Assembly: GCA_036924285.1 (NCBI GenBank)
Contig: JAYKYS010000010.1
Span: 15,289,001 to 15,353,000 of the forward strand
DNA: 64,000 bases
Source of the DNA: Asterella californica
Taxonomy: Eukaryota; Streptophyta; Marchantiopsida; Marchantiales; Aytoniaceae
Direction of reading: 5' to 3'
The notes under the pieces were generated by a model. That model searched no databases. It worked only from the letters and a program-made list of their open reading frames with translations, and was not told where the DNA came from. The position numbers were made by a program, and so were the translations under genes. Below, piece after piece: positions 38,216 to 49,149 of the stretch (the stretch's first letter is position 1; each line of letters starts with the position of its first letter).

Positions 38216-38530
38216 TAAAGATGATTTTTTTTGTAAGTCAAGAAGCGGGTAAAGCTCGCGCCAATTTTAAACCCTCTCCCGGTATAAAAGGTTCTTAAAA
38301 GAAATATTTTCTTTACATTTTTGTTTGAATTGTAAAAAATTTTATTCGGAAGGCAGAAAAGCTCAAAAATATATTATTAATTTATGATATTTTTTAACAA
38401 AACTAACTTTTTATTAAAATAATAATATTTTTTCATCATTAACTCGAACGAAAATAATATGAATAGATTCAAATCACTCTGAGTAACCGAGAAGAGCACA
38501 TTTCGTGGTAACGGCTACGGAAAAATGAAG

Positions 38531-38547
38531 GTCTGGGTAACCCAGAC
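38531..38547. repeat. palindrome GTCTGGGT-A-ACCCAGAC
   Basis: Perfect 8-bp arms. Near-identical palindromes occur at 48206-48222 and 48261-48275. Confidence 0.8.
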
Positions 38548-38549
38548 TC

Positions 38550-40630
38550 GAAGTATAAGGAGCGGGGTTTAAGGTTGTAACTGCAACTGGCTTAAACGGT
38601 TTTTTCTTCATAGTTTTTTTCTTTAAAACTCCCCCTACCGAGGCTGGAAGTCGCATAACGCTTTTTGTAGTTTATTGACATGAAAACCTGCTGCCACCGC
38701 GCACGTAGAGCTTTTCGGCTCTTACCACATGGGATTTGAGGACGCCCATTAAACTCTCTTCATCTCGAAGTTTCCCTCATTACTACAACATGATTCCATG
38801 GAATCCAGATGACTTGTTGGGTTTCAAATGGCAAGACACAGCGTAAGGTGCATAGAGTACACTTGTAGTAGTTTCACATCAGCATCATCCTCATATGATG
38901 AAATTCGAATAATATTTCTATTGGGATGCTTGGTTGAGAAACCCAAAGCGATAGCATGGAACGGTTCAGGTGCTTCTTCCCAACCTTGACGAGATTTCCC
39001 TCAATCACTCCCTCCGACTAGTGAAGTCGTGGAGTTTAGGAAACCAGCCGAACATCATAGACTACTGCACCTTTTTGGGGAAAAAAATGATGAACATGTG
39101 AATGTCGGTTTGAAGTCCACGGTTTGATACTGAACATTTTTATTTCGACTATTCTTCTAGTGAGGTAAGCGTAAACAACTCAGAGAGCAGATAATAATGT
39201 TTGCAGTTTGACAGAGAACTTATGCCCAAGCTACTGAAGATGCGATATAATCTGTCATACAAGGGAATTTATCATCTACTCCGAGTATTAACTCCGAGTC
39301 AATTTTACAGATTGCAGATGCCTTGAACAACTTCAAAATTGCTGATTTAATGACTGAACGCTGTAGACGGTGACCGTCAACAATGAACACACATGCTTCA
39401 TTGACAATCAGGGACAAAGACATCCGTGTCTGGTAGCTCGAAATCAACATGCCAAGCATGTTCATACCATTCTTTGCAAAGTGATACCCACGGTGGAAAT
39501 AAATTTTCTAAATCTCGTACACAGATCCGTTTTCGTCTGGCATGTATCTGGTCGTGATAGTTCCCATGCATCTTCTCTCGGTAGCATTTGAATCAAAACT
39601 GCAGGAACAGCTTGATCAATGCTGCCAACATCAGGCCACGAGAGCATTGACTCTTGAGGCAACTCTGATTTGCAACTAGTCTGCCACATTGGACGTCCTG
39701 CCGTCGACGACAAATAGCAATGTAACTGGATTGCAGACTATGTTTCCTTAACAAAGACTTGATGGCAGCAGTTCTAGGTAATTTGTCTGGAGAGAACAAG
39801 CCAAACCGAAGGCTGCAAAAAGGCTGCAATGCGAAACTAAACCGAAGGCTGCAACAAGAAAACACCAAGAGAACGAGATCATGCCAAACCCTGTCCAAAC
39901 ACACCCATGCTTGACTGTTTAGATCCTTGTAGCAATAATCCAGCCGATCTTTCGATTCCCAAGAACTTGCATGACAATAACATTGGAGGAAAAGCCGAAG
40001 GAAGTAGTGAAGTTTAAAATCCTATACAACCACTCTAGCATGCCGAAGGTGAGAGGGGAGGGGAGGGGAGGGAAAGTTTTGCATCCTTGAAAGTTTTGCT
40101 GAACTGCAAAACTGCGTACATGCCTGGACATGTTACCACTCGCACATACTCATCGTCCACCGGCCAAAATTCTACAGTTCAAGCCTGAGATGAATGGTCG
40201 ATGCATTTCGAAATTGAATAGAAAAAATTTAAACTTCAAGACCGAGATGTAAAATACGTTCGAAGTGGACAAAACATATCGTAGTGTGTAGCTGAAGATA
40301 ATATTCAAAGACACATACTAGTATCAAGCTTTCTTATGAATACTCTTCATATGAGAAGGTCTAGACCCGAAAACCCATTGACACAGCCTAACGTGCAATG
40401 CACAAGAAACCATGAAGACTTGCATAAGTGCACATTGCACATAACCTGAAAGCCTCAGAACATGATAAAAGAAGATAAACTTCACATATAAAAGCCACTC
40501 GGCTGCAATGCTTCTCTACACACCCGAGAAAAAATAAGCTATAAACTCGCTAGCAAATATTGGGCTAATGCATCCCGGACATCACCTCTTGAGTCTCAGA
40601 CCCGAGGAACACTGACTCTGTATGGAATAA
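38550..40630. other. spacer, no gene recognised
   Basis: AACCGAAGGCTGCAA is duplicated at about 39806 and 39840. Minus-strand frames at 39220-39713 look coding-like in places but match nothing I recognise. Confidence 0.35.
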
Positions 40631-40639
40631 ACTGTGACA

Positions 40640-41764
40640 GAGCATCTGATAGGCTTGGATGGGCAGCCACCTTTATTGTGTACTAGGAAGTTATGCAAAA
40701 TGCACGTGCACTTAACAATCTCAGCAGCTCACTGTGCCAAGCTTGTGATCCCTATATTCAAAATGTTAAACCTAGCTTTCAAAACACCGAAAGCCTATGC
40801 GATGCAAACTCGACCTCTAATTTTTCGTGAGGTGAAAACCTGATGTAACTCGGAATGAGTCCTAAACTATAAAGAGATATCATCCACCTCTCCATCGTAT
40901 ATCTTGAGTTGCCAAGCAAGTATGGGTGAAGCTAGAAATCACTAGACAACGTGACTACCAGCTCCACTAAAACTTTTCCAGCTCGTATGTGGATCCACAA
41001 GGCACATGTTCTAAACACTCGGGCATCATGGTTAGACCTTGCACTCCCGCAACTTACATCGAGGAATGATACTTCAGTGTCACAAACACACTGTAAAACT
41101 AACGAGTGATAAGCTTTCTGGTTGTAGAACTCGTGCGGCATATCGCGAGCTGCATGAGCCTTGATTTTAATATGGGATCCGTCTATCGCTCCTTGACAAT
41201 TAAGGAGATCATTTTCGTCTAAACCTTGCAGTAACTCGCTCCATAGTCGAGCATGTTGGTCACCGAACAAAAAGAGGACCCATGACTCTATTCATAACAT
41301 GAACAACCTCTACAAATAGTTCTTGTGAAGTAGTCTCTTCTATCCCAAACCTCTCACTTACGTGGAAATGTAGTTCCGGTGGTCAGTCAAAGGAATGTTG
41401 TCTCCACCCGAACTTCTATCGGGATGGCATCTCTGTACTTGGTATTCTGGTTGGGAATATGAGGCGCTAGCAACTCAACCATTGTGATGAATAGAGCTTT
41501 CGGCACAAGGAGAGTTCATATCCAATGATCATCATCATAACTCTCTCATAAATAATAACGAAATCATATAAGAGGTCTAGGTTTAACCCACCAGCCAGAC
41601 CGCTCTTGATGTTCGTGGTGAGCAAAACCAATCTCATGTGTTGCGAGAGCAACTCTAGAGAGTGGAACCAACACCTCCTCGTGTATACCTCCAGCATGCA
41701 CCTCCTCCTCATCAGCCCCTTCCATTCGCACCAACTCAACGACTATGGTTACAGCGGAAATCAC
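40640..41764 (-). pseudogene. PIF/Harbinger transposase, decayed
   Basis: The minus strand carries a helix-turn-helix region (RDAIPIEVRVETTFL and ERFGIEETTSQELF, about 41425-41310). The DDE nuclease start follows: NCQGAIDGSHIKIKAHAARD, EFYNQKAYHS and HDARVFRTCALW (about 41200-41000), where IDG and HDARVFR hold the first two catalytic Asp. A YLLG-like stretch lies further on (about 40910). Several frameshifts and stops separate the pieces and the glutamate region is not clear. A Myb-like gene lies just upstream on the same strand, the usual two-gene layout of PIF/Harbinger elements. Confidence 0.7.
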
Positions 41765-42124
41765 AGTTGTGATAACTAACGCTATGACATCTTGAACTTC
41801 TGCACATTAGCATGTAATCCTAGATACTGTACAGATGTATACATAGCAAAAGCCTAGAAGGGAAAAAAAGTTTCATAAGCAGAGCTGAATTAAATTCTCT
41901 AATACAGAGTCAAGTGTCACTGAGAACTCACACACCAAAGAAATAAATAATATTATTGTTCCTACTGAAAACTCATCCAACGTCAATACGAAAAGAATGC
42001 ATTGACAGACCAAACAAAATAGAGCACAAATCCAAAAAGATAAATAATACACGTGCATGCTCAAAACCAGTGTATCTTCAAAATTATATGCTATGCATTC
42101 AAGCATATTTACATGTGGAAGAGG

Positions 42125-42950
42125 TTAGCACCTTCTCAAAAAAGACCTGAACCAAAAGTAGATGGAAGCTACCCCAAACTGCGACCCATCTAGCATATTA
42201 TAAGCTCTGCTTGTGGTGTTCTGTAGTGATATACGTTGATTATGGAGTGCAGAGCCTATTTCAAAAAGAGCATTGGTCATCTTGTCGAGAATGTTCACCA
42301 ACTGAGAAGATCGAATGTCTCCGTTATCCATCTTCTTCGTCTCCAACTCTCAGTAGAAAAATAGTTTCTTGTTCTCTACATCAGCACTGGAGACCTCGAA
42401 GTTGCTAAGACTCTAGTTCAGCTGAGAACTCGAACAACTAGTATCTCGTTTCCTTCGACTGGTAGCTTCAACATCAGAAGGAGAACTCAAATTTCAGATT
42501 TCAGATTCAGGCTCTGTAGGGCAATTGGACTACCATCAAGAGTAGGTGCATGAGCATGACCAGAACTTGGAGAGAGTGTCTCAGCCATGCAAAGAAGAGT
42601 TATCTCGGGTTTGGGACCAAGCCATTGGTGGATAGAACTCCATGTTGACATTCAAAGGAAGCTTCCTCATTTTCCACTTTGTTAGGTCCATGGCCGTATG
42701 GAGCATTACATGATGTTCTATTATGGTCTCAAATTTTTCTGTATGCTCCCAACACACCCTCCCACTTGTTCTTTATTTGGGTGGGATCAGTTTCTATTCC
42801 CTTCGTCCGTAAGAAAATCTGGATTTTTGACATTTTCATGGAAGGGCTGGACATGCTTGCAAGACCGATATTCACTTGTTGTTCTCTAGCTTCTAAGTGT
42901 TTTGTCTCAATCAACTGAACCAGTTGCCGCGGTTGCCAAGTACATCTCAT
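42125..42950 (-). pseudogene. Myb/SANT-like accessory protein of the PIF/Harbinger element, decayed
   Basis: The segment at 42950-42729 has WQPRQLVQLIETKH at its start and TDPTQIKNKWEGVLGAYRKI at its end, the trihelix/Myb-SANT pattern of the second Harbinger protein. That protein brings the transposase to the element ends and into the nucleus. A C-terminal piece (42346-42125) with VNILDKMTNALFEIGSALHN resembles the helical tail of such proteins. Stops lie between the two parts. The transposase remnant follows about 360 bp downstream on the same strand. Confidence 0.6.
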
Positions 42951-43188
42951 CTTTTGGTAAGAAGATTACCTAGCAATGGAGAACGGGGTGGAGAGATTAC
43001 ATCAAGTGTAGCTAAACTATATATTCATGAGTACAGTGGCCCAGACTTGTAACTTCTGAAGCGCGAGGATCCAGTCTACACTTATGGGTTTTTTGTCTGC
43101 TCTCTTGTGTTTCCAGACATGAGCTAACAAATAATGTCTATAGAATATTTTAATTATTATTAATTAGTATATATATATTATTTAACAC

Positions 43189-43218
43189 TTATATAATTCT
43201 CTGAAGAGAATTATATAA
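43189..43218. repeat. perfect 13-bp-arm palindrome
   Basis: TTATATAATTCTC, TGAA loop, GAGAATTATATAA. Confidence 0.8.
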
Positions 43219-43326
43219 CAAAAAGAGAACACAAGTTCCCAGAAGTTCAAATTGCATGCATATTAGCATGTTGCTAGGTTGAAGAAAATGTAATAAATTA
43301 GTGGAATTCAAATCCAAAACTGTAAA

Positions 43327-44360
43327 ATTGATTATAATAGTTACGTTAACATATAACCACTTAATCTAAATGTTCATGAAATGAAAATCTAGCGTGAGAG
43401 GTTAATCGAATAATATTTCTGATTATTCATGGGATTATTTCCAGACCTCTTCCTGTTTCACTGCTCCTGTCAGAAAGCAAACCAAATTTCGATTTTTGGT
43501 GTGACTAAGCAACGTGACCGGTATGACTGGTAATTCAAAGTTAGAAGTTTAATCTAGCAGGAAACTATAAAAGAGTTCTGATCAAGACCGATATTCACTT
43601 CATGTACACTTCGAAGTGTACATGAGGTTTAATATATGTTCTAACTCTTCTCGCGACAAGGGTTAGAATATATATTAATGTCCCCGTAAAGTGGCACAAT
43701 CTGAGAATTATGATCTCGGTCTTATCTTCCCAGTAACGCATTTTCTCGGACTCCACTTATGGGTTATATTCTGCTGAGTTAGTTATTCCAAGATAGGTTA
43801 ACATATATCATTTATGAATTTATTTAATTTTTTATAATTTTTTATTATAAAATATTTTTATAATATTTACACATTTTCTGATAAGAGAAAACGAAATTCA
43901 CTGTACAAGGCCGTTGGGGATGCTTATTTATTACGAGAGTCTGATGAAGTAAATCTCTACAAGAAATAATCTTTGTGTATATTGTTGTGAAATATTCGGG
44001 TAATCAGTTCCAGCAAGAACTACTATACACTCCAGTTAAGTTTTCTGAAATTTTCCTTTTCTATATGAAGGCGAACGTTCTGACGCATGATTTTGCTCTT
44101 CTTTTACGTACTGGAAGTAGGAAAATATTCACAAATTGCCACGGTATCACTTTCTTCTCCATAGCCTTCCATAAACCATTTTTGATACTAAACTGAAACT
44201 TGGTTTGCTTTCTGACAGAAGCAGTGACACAGGAAGAGGCATGGAAATAAACCCATCGATAATCATAAATATTATTAGAGTGACCTCTCACACCTAGATT
44301 TTTATTTCATGAACATTTAGATTAAGTGGTTGTATGTGAACGTAACTCTTATAATCAGTT
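43327..44360. mobile_element. foldback/MITE-like element with ~170-bp inverted termini
   Basis: 43327-43495 aligns with the reverse complement of about 44190-44360. Shared blocks include AACCACTTAATCTAAATGTTC (one base longer than quoted motifs elsewhere), TTCATGAAAT and CTGTCAGAAAGCAAACCAA. The interior of about 690 bp has no transposase. It contains a 26-bp perfect palindrome (43600-43625, around GTACACTTCGAAGTGTAC) and ATATAT.TTCTAAC arms (about 43630-43675). No clear target duplication was found. This is a non-autonomous element with long terminal inverted repeats, or an inverted duplication. Confidence 0.75.
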
Positions 44361-44577
44361 AAGAATATGCTGAATCGAAACATGCAGAATAAATATTCTA
44401 AAGTTTTGAAATTTATTATTATTATTTAACTAAGAAAAAGCGAAGTGCGCATTGAGGTGAAATCAAGAAAACTGTATTAAGTCTAAAATGTGTAATTGAA
44501 AAGAAAACCTTTACATTTCTTACTGTAACCAGCAAACTATAGAACGAAAAGAACAAAAAAGAATTTTATATTTTGTG

Positions 44578-44672
44578 GTGCGGCATGCGAGAACTCCGTG
44601 CGTGCAAATGGCGACCGCAATTTTGTTGTGCTGAAAAGCCGTGCGCGTATGCGGCGGCATACCGGGAACAGC
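44578..44672 (+). repeat. partial copy of the dispersed GC-rich repeat (right part of copy B)
   Basis: AACTCCGTGCGTG, ATGGCGACCGC and GTATGCGGCGGCATACCGG align with 35064-35153. Confidence 0.6.
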
Positions 44673-44984
44673 CCTCTGCGAGAACCACGGTTCTTTGGAG
44701 AATAAACCGACTGAATTTCTAGGTTTACAAAGGTTTTGGGATAATTGAGGATTTTAATGGGCAAAACAGCTAAAAATATTAAAAATAAAAGAACTGCTAA
44801 AAAACATCGACTGTAAAAAGAAAACTAAGATAAAAAAGAAAGAAATGTGTTTGATGAAACCCTCACTAAGTTAATTAAGTTATTTGAGATTACACTTCTC
44901 TTTACGATATATTGCTTGATCACACTTCTGACCGGCTATTGATTGTGAAACCAGTCATTTTAAGATGTTAGTTAAATGTCAGAC

Positions 44985-45239
44985 TGTTAGAATACAGTGT
45001 GAATACTCTTTGTTACAGTTACCAGTTCAGGTTATTAGGTGGTGACCTTTCGTAAAGTCACCAAGGCCAAGACCCAAGGTATATTATCCAAGCCCAAGGC
45101 CATTGTACATTATTGAGTAATCATTTTACTTGGTTCTACCCACACTCTCTTGAGGAGCTCTACCACACTCTCATACTGTCCTTATGCCGTGACTTAGAGT
45201 TTTGCCTTAGCCTATTCTACTAGCAATCTATTTCTAACA
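44985..45239. mobile_element. solo LTR (copia-like)
   Basis: Starts TGTTAGAATAC and ends TTTCTAACA, so it has the inverted TGTTAGA/TCTAACA ends. AGAC lies directly on both sides as a probable target duplication. At 255 bp with no internal region, it is the product expected from LTR-LTR recombination. Confidence 0.8.
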
Positions 45240-46540
45240 AGACTGCACACATCATGTTTATGAGCATGTATTGGTTGATGTGTCCTTACTGTTAAAATAT
45301 TTTGTATAGCAGAGATATTTAGTCATGATCGAAAGAGTTGAAATGATGAACGACAAGACATAATGATTGGTTTTACTGTTAGCAACCAGTCACAGGTGTG
45401 ATGAAGTAATACATCGTTAGAAAAGGTATGATCAAGCCCAAAGAACCTATTAGGAGTTTGATCAAACAAATTTCTGTCCAAAAAAGTAATGGATTATGTA
45501 CATATAAATCAAACAATATCACAGAGGAATGAATGAGATTTGTATCAAAAGTTCACTTAGTGCCCAATCTCACATAGTAGTTTATCAGTCTTTTCTCTGA
45601 ATTCAAAGCAGATTAGCGAACTTGGTAACACATAGGTTTTCCACTCTACAAACATGGGACAACTGATACGACCGAAACATGATTTCTTTTATTCTTTTTG
45701 TAACAGAAGAAAAAAAACGTTTGTGTTTGAATGTTGAAACGTCTGGATACTAGAAACACTTATGCAAACGTATGTAAGTGATGGCATGCGCTTCTACCGT
45801 AGCAATCATAAGACCATTAACGTCCACTTCAGTAATTTAAACAAACATGTGTTGACATCAGTGGTATGAGTTCAGTGAAAAATCCAGAATTGCTACCCAA
45901 GAGGAATCTCTACAAATCAACCAATTTCATAAATTTTTAATACTTCAGTTTAATGAGAACATACGACATATACGATCGTTAGTGTACTGGAAGAAAAACT
46001 AATCGACAGAATATGTACGACTAGTCCCTTAGTTTTACTAAAGTTCTTTCTGGTTTGGTTCACTGGTTGTCTTTTCCAGTCTCTGCTTAGAGTGCAGCCG
46101 GATTAAGAAAAGAGTAACTCTAAACTCTTTTCACTGGAAGGGTTAGGTTATAAATTAAAGTAGTAATAAAAATAATTCTTTTTATCAGTAACTGATTGGA
46201 TTTATATCGTTGGAGGTGCGTTGGAGTGGACTTCACTTATGGGTTCTCTGGACATTTTTGCAGTTCTTTGTGCGACTAAGATTTGACAAATATATATTAC
46301 TTTTGATATTTATTAGAATTTAATATAGAATTTATACATATAGTTATATTTTTTCGGATAATATATACAGAGCAAAAGTTATCAAAAGGTGGTTTAGCAT
46401 GCTTATTGTCTAGACCTATGCTGTGAATTTTCTGGTTTTTGTGTTGTGGTTTCCGGTAAATTATAGAAATTTCTGGTGTTGAAACAAATCTTTCGGGCAC
46501 TATCGAAGCAAAACTCTACTCTTCGTGTAAATCTGTTGTC
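45240..46540. other. AT-rich spacer, no gene recognised
   Basis: No frame with a family motif. CACTTATGGGTT near 46230 also occurs near 43077 and 43757. Confidence 0.4.
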
Positions 46541-46548
46541 CGACCACA

Positions 46549-46678
46549 GTAGCTTGTTGGCAACCCCATCCGCTTGTAACCCGGGCGGCGTGGTGTTGAA
46601 TTTTCCTACCGGGGAGATTCATGCTGTGCAAGAGCAGCACAACACGGTTGCAGAAAGCTCCGCTGCGGAAAAATGGTT
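46549..46678 (+). mobile_element. SINE-like dispersed repeat, copy 2
   Basis: Plus-strand homologue of 33391-33512. It starts TAGCTTGTTGGCAACCCCAT, has GGGCGGCGTGG at the centre and CAGCAC..CACGGTTGCAGAAAG near its end, followed by an A-rich tail. The B-box position is degraded here. Confidence 0.5.
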
Positions 46679-46689
46679 TTAAAAATAAA

Positions 46690-49140
46690 TAAAAACAATT
46701 TTCTGACAAGAATCGCTTAGTCTTTTAACTTTTTCCTTCCACCGGAAACATTCCGATTTTCACTGCAGAACTCCGCGGGCACTGGACTCTAGACTATGTC
46801 AGGTATCCGGTATCCGGTATCCGGTCCCATCCTTCCCCTCGGGACTGGAGTCTGGAACAGCGCCAGCCTAGATCCAGCATCCCGTGTAATGTGCCCCGGC
46901 AAAATTTCTGGAAAAGCAAGGTAAGTAGAGAAGACGTCGGAGAATTTCTTTCTCAAAACACAAAAAGAAATAAAAGTATTGGAAAATTTCTAAGAAACAC
47001 CGCTGAGTTAACACAAGGTCTGGTCTGGAACCTCATCCTAGGCGCCCGACAGGCTAGGAAACCCAGGATATTCCTCCTTGATGCGTTCGCATCCCAATAA
47101 CAGAGAGACCTGATAATTACACAACATTACAAGTCTCAACACAGACTCGATAGACGCTGGAACATATGGTTAACTTAGCTCTTCAAGCGACCACGTCATC
47201 AAATAAAACACGTGTCATAATTTTACTAAGACTGATATGCTATAGCCGACAAGCTGATAAATTTCCCCGACATTAGGACATATGGTTTGATTCCAAAAGT
47301 AGAGAACGAACACAGTACCGCTGCTGCCGGTTTTCACAGGCCTCTTATGGATCGTTACTTAGTCCGGTCTTCTAGTTGCCGCCGTTTGGCCTTGTCTGTA
47401 TGGGCGGATGCCCCCACTAGTAAAATCTGCCGGGGGCAACGCGGGCTTGGCTTTATTCTAAAGAGCCATTTGGGCCGTCGAACTAGGAGATCTGCTGAAA
47501 ACTGGTTTCGCCACATAGTTTCATTTGGTGGAGTCTATTTTGCACAGCCGGATATCTCAGGAAGAACCCACTTTGCTGAGGGGAAAAAGATGATTTGAAA
47601 TGGTCATTTTGATTGATTAAAATCTTATATTAGTACGTGTGAAAGCTGGAACCTTTAGCATGTAATGCTCGGTCGCGGGTGACTGTAAAGGCTGCGGCCA
47701 GGCGCCCGCGGGTGTTTTCTGCGACCACCTCTGGAGATGTTCGCAAGAAACACTCTAGGGTATTTGTAATGTCTTTTCCAAATCAGTTGTGAATTTCAAC
47801 AGTAAAGAAGTTCAGTGTTTATAAAATGTATTATACTTTTTAAAAATAAAATATTTATAATGATTCAAAATATTATTTTAGACGATACAAGGCTCCAGAC
47901 AAAGCTGTCTTTGGAAAAATTATAGCTATTTTCCTTCTGGACGTTAGAGAATCTTTAGTTTTAACTTTAACATGCCCTGTTGTATCCAGTTTTGTTTTTT
48001 ATGTATATGAATTAATGTCTTTGGGTTAATTTAAATTGAAATATTTTACTATATTATATTTAGAATATAGTTTTTTAAATGATCACGTTTGTCAGGAAAA
48101 TTTATGGTATGAATAACAATTTAGATGGATATCAAAACTAGCGGAGCTATTAACAAAACTAGTCCAACTTCCACTTGCTGGTTAAACTCCCTCCTGGTAC
48201 TAATGCTCTGGGTTACCCAGAGTGTTTATTTTCAGCCGACGAACTTAGCGGAAGCCAAAATCTGGGCTACCCAGAGCAATTCGCGGTACTGGATTGCGTC
48301 GCCATCTGATTCCGTTTCTGGCGATATTAGTCTCTATCGGTAGATGATTTTCGGCGCTAACTTTTTGAGAAAAAAATAACAGATTTTTGACATCTCAGAA
48401 ATCTAAATGAGGCAAACAAATCTGAGCCACAGGTTGACAAGCGGACAGGCTCATTTTGAATTTTGGAAAATAATTTTTCCGGACAGCTGCTCAAATGAAG
48501 AGGGAGACAGGGGCAGCTGCATACTGTCAACTGTCAGAGGCACTGCAGGAGGGAAGCTGCTGGTCCCTCCTCCTCGAGCGCAGGAGGGGCAAAGCTTCCA
48601 TCCTTATGTGTTTTTGCCTCATTATGCATTTTGCACAATGAGGCTATAACTCCCTTGTTCCAAAGATAGACTTCGTCTCCTTCTCTTGGATTTTGTACTT
48701 AGCACTTAGTTTATTTTTTAGTTTTTCTTAGTTAGTAACAATTAGGCATGCATATTCAGTTTTAGTAAATATTTATTAGATATTTTTCTGTTTACATATT
48801 ATATCTTTATTGGCCTACCATTTGTGATATATATTTTGAACTTGATGTTTTGTTTACTAACATATTTCTATTACTGTCACAGATATTTTGAAAGCAGAAA
48901 CTATTTCTTGTAAGAGTAGGTTTTCAGCACAAGCTTGGTGTTAGGTAATTCAGTCATGGCTTCCACATTCTTTCTTCGTGCTTTTTATAAATATTCAGAG
49001 ATAGATCTTTTATAATCATGATATTTTTCTATGGTATAGATATTTTTTGGACAAGAATTTAAAAAATTTATTTCTTTTGTCATCTTTTCTCATAATTTTG
49101 AATATGTAAATGTGATTAATTGTAGATAATTATTGATTAT
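46690..49140. other. spacer, no gene recognised
   Basis: Contains a GGTATCC triplication (about 46801-46826), palindromes at 48206 and 48261, and AT-rich sequence from 48650. Frames at 47287-47598 and 48407-48649 match nothing. Confidence 0.35.
48206..48275. repeat. paired palindromes CTCTGGGT-T-ACCCAGAG and TCTGGGCTACCCAGA
   Basis: Two palindromes of the same type 55 bp apart, matching 38531-38547. They may be ends of a small element or a repeated binding site. Confidence 0.7.
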
Positions 49141-49149
49141 AGTTGTAGC

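Noticed and set aside
39220..39713. Possible decayed host gene on the minus strand
   Set aside because: Locally coding-like but no family could be named and no consistent exon chain was found.
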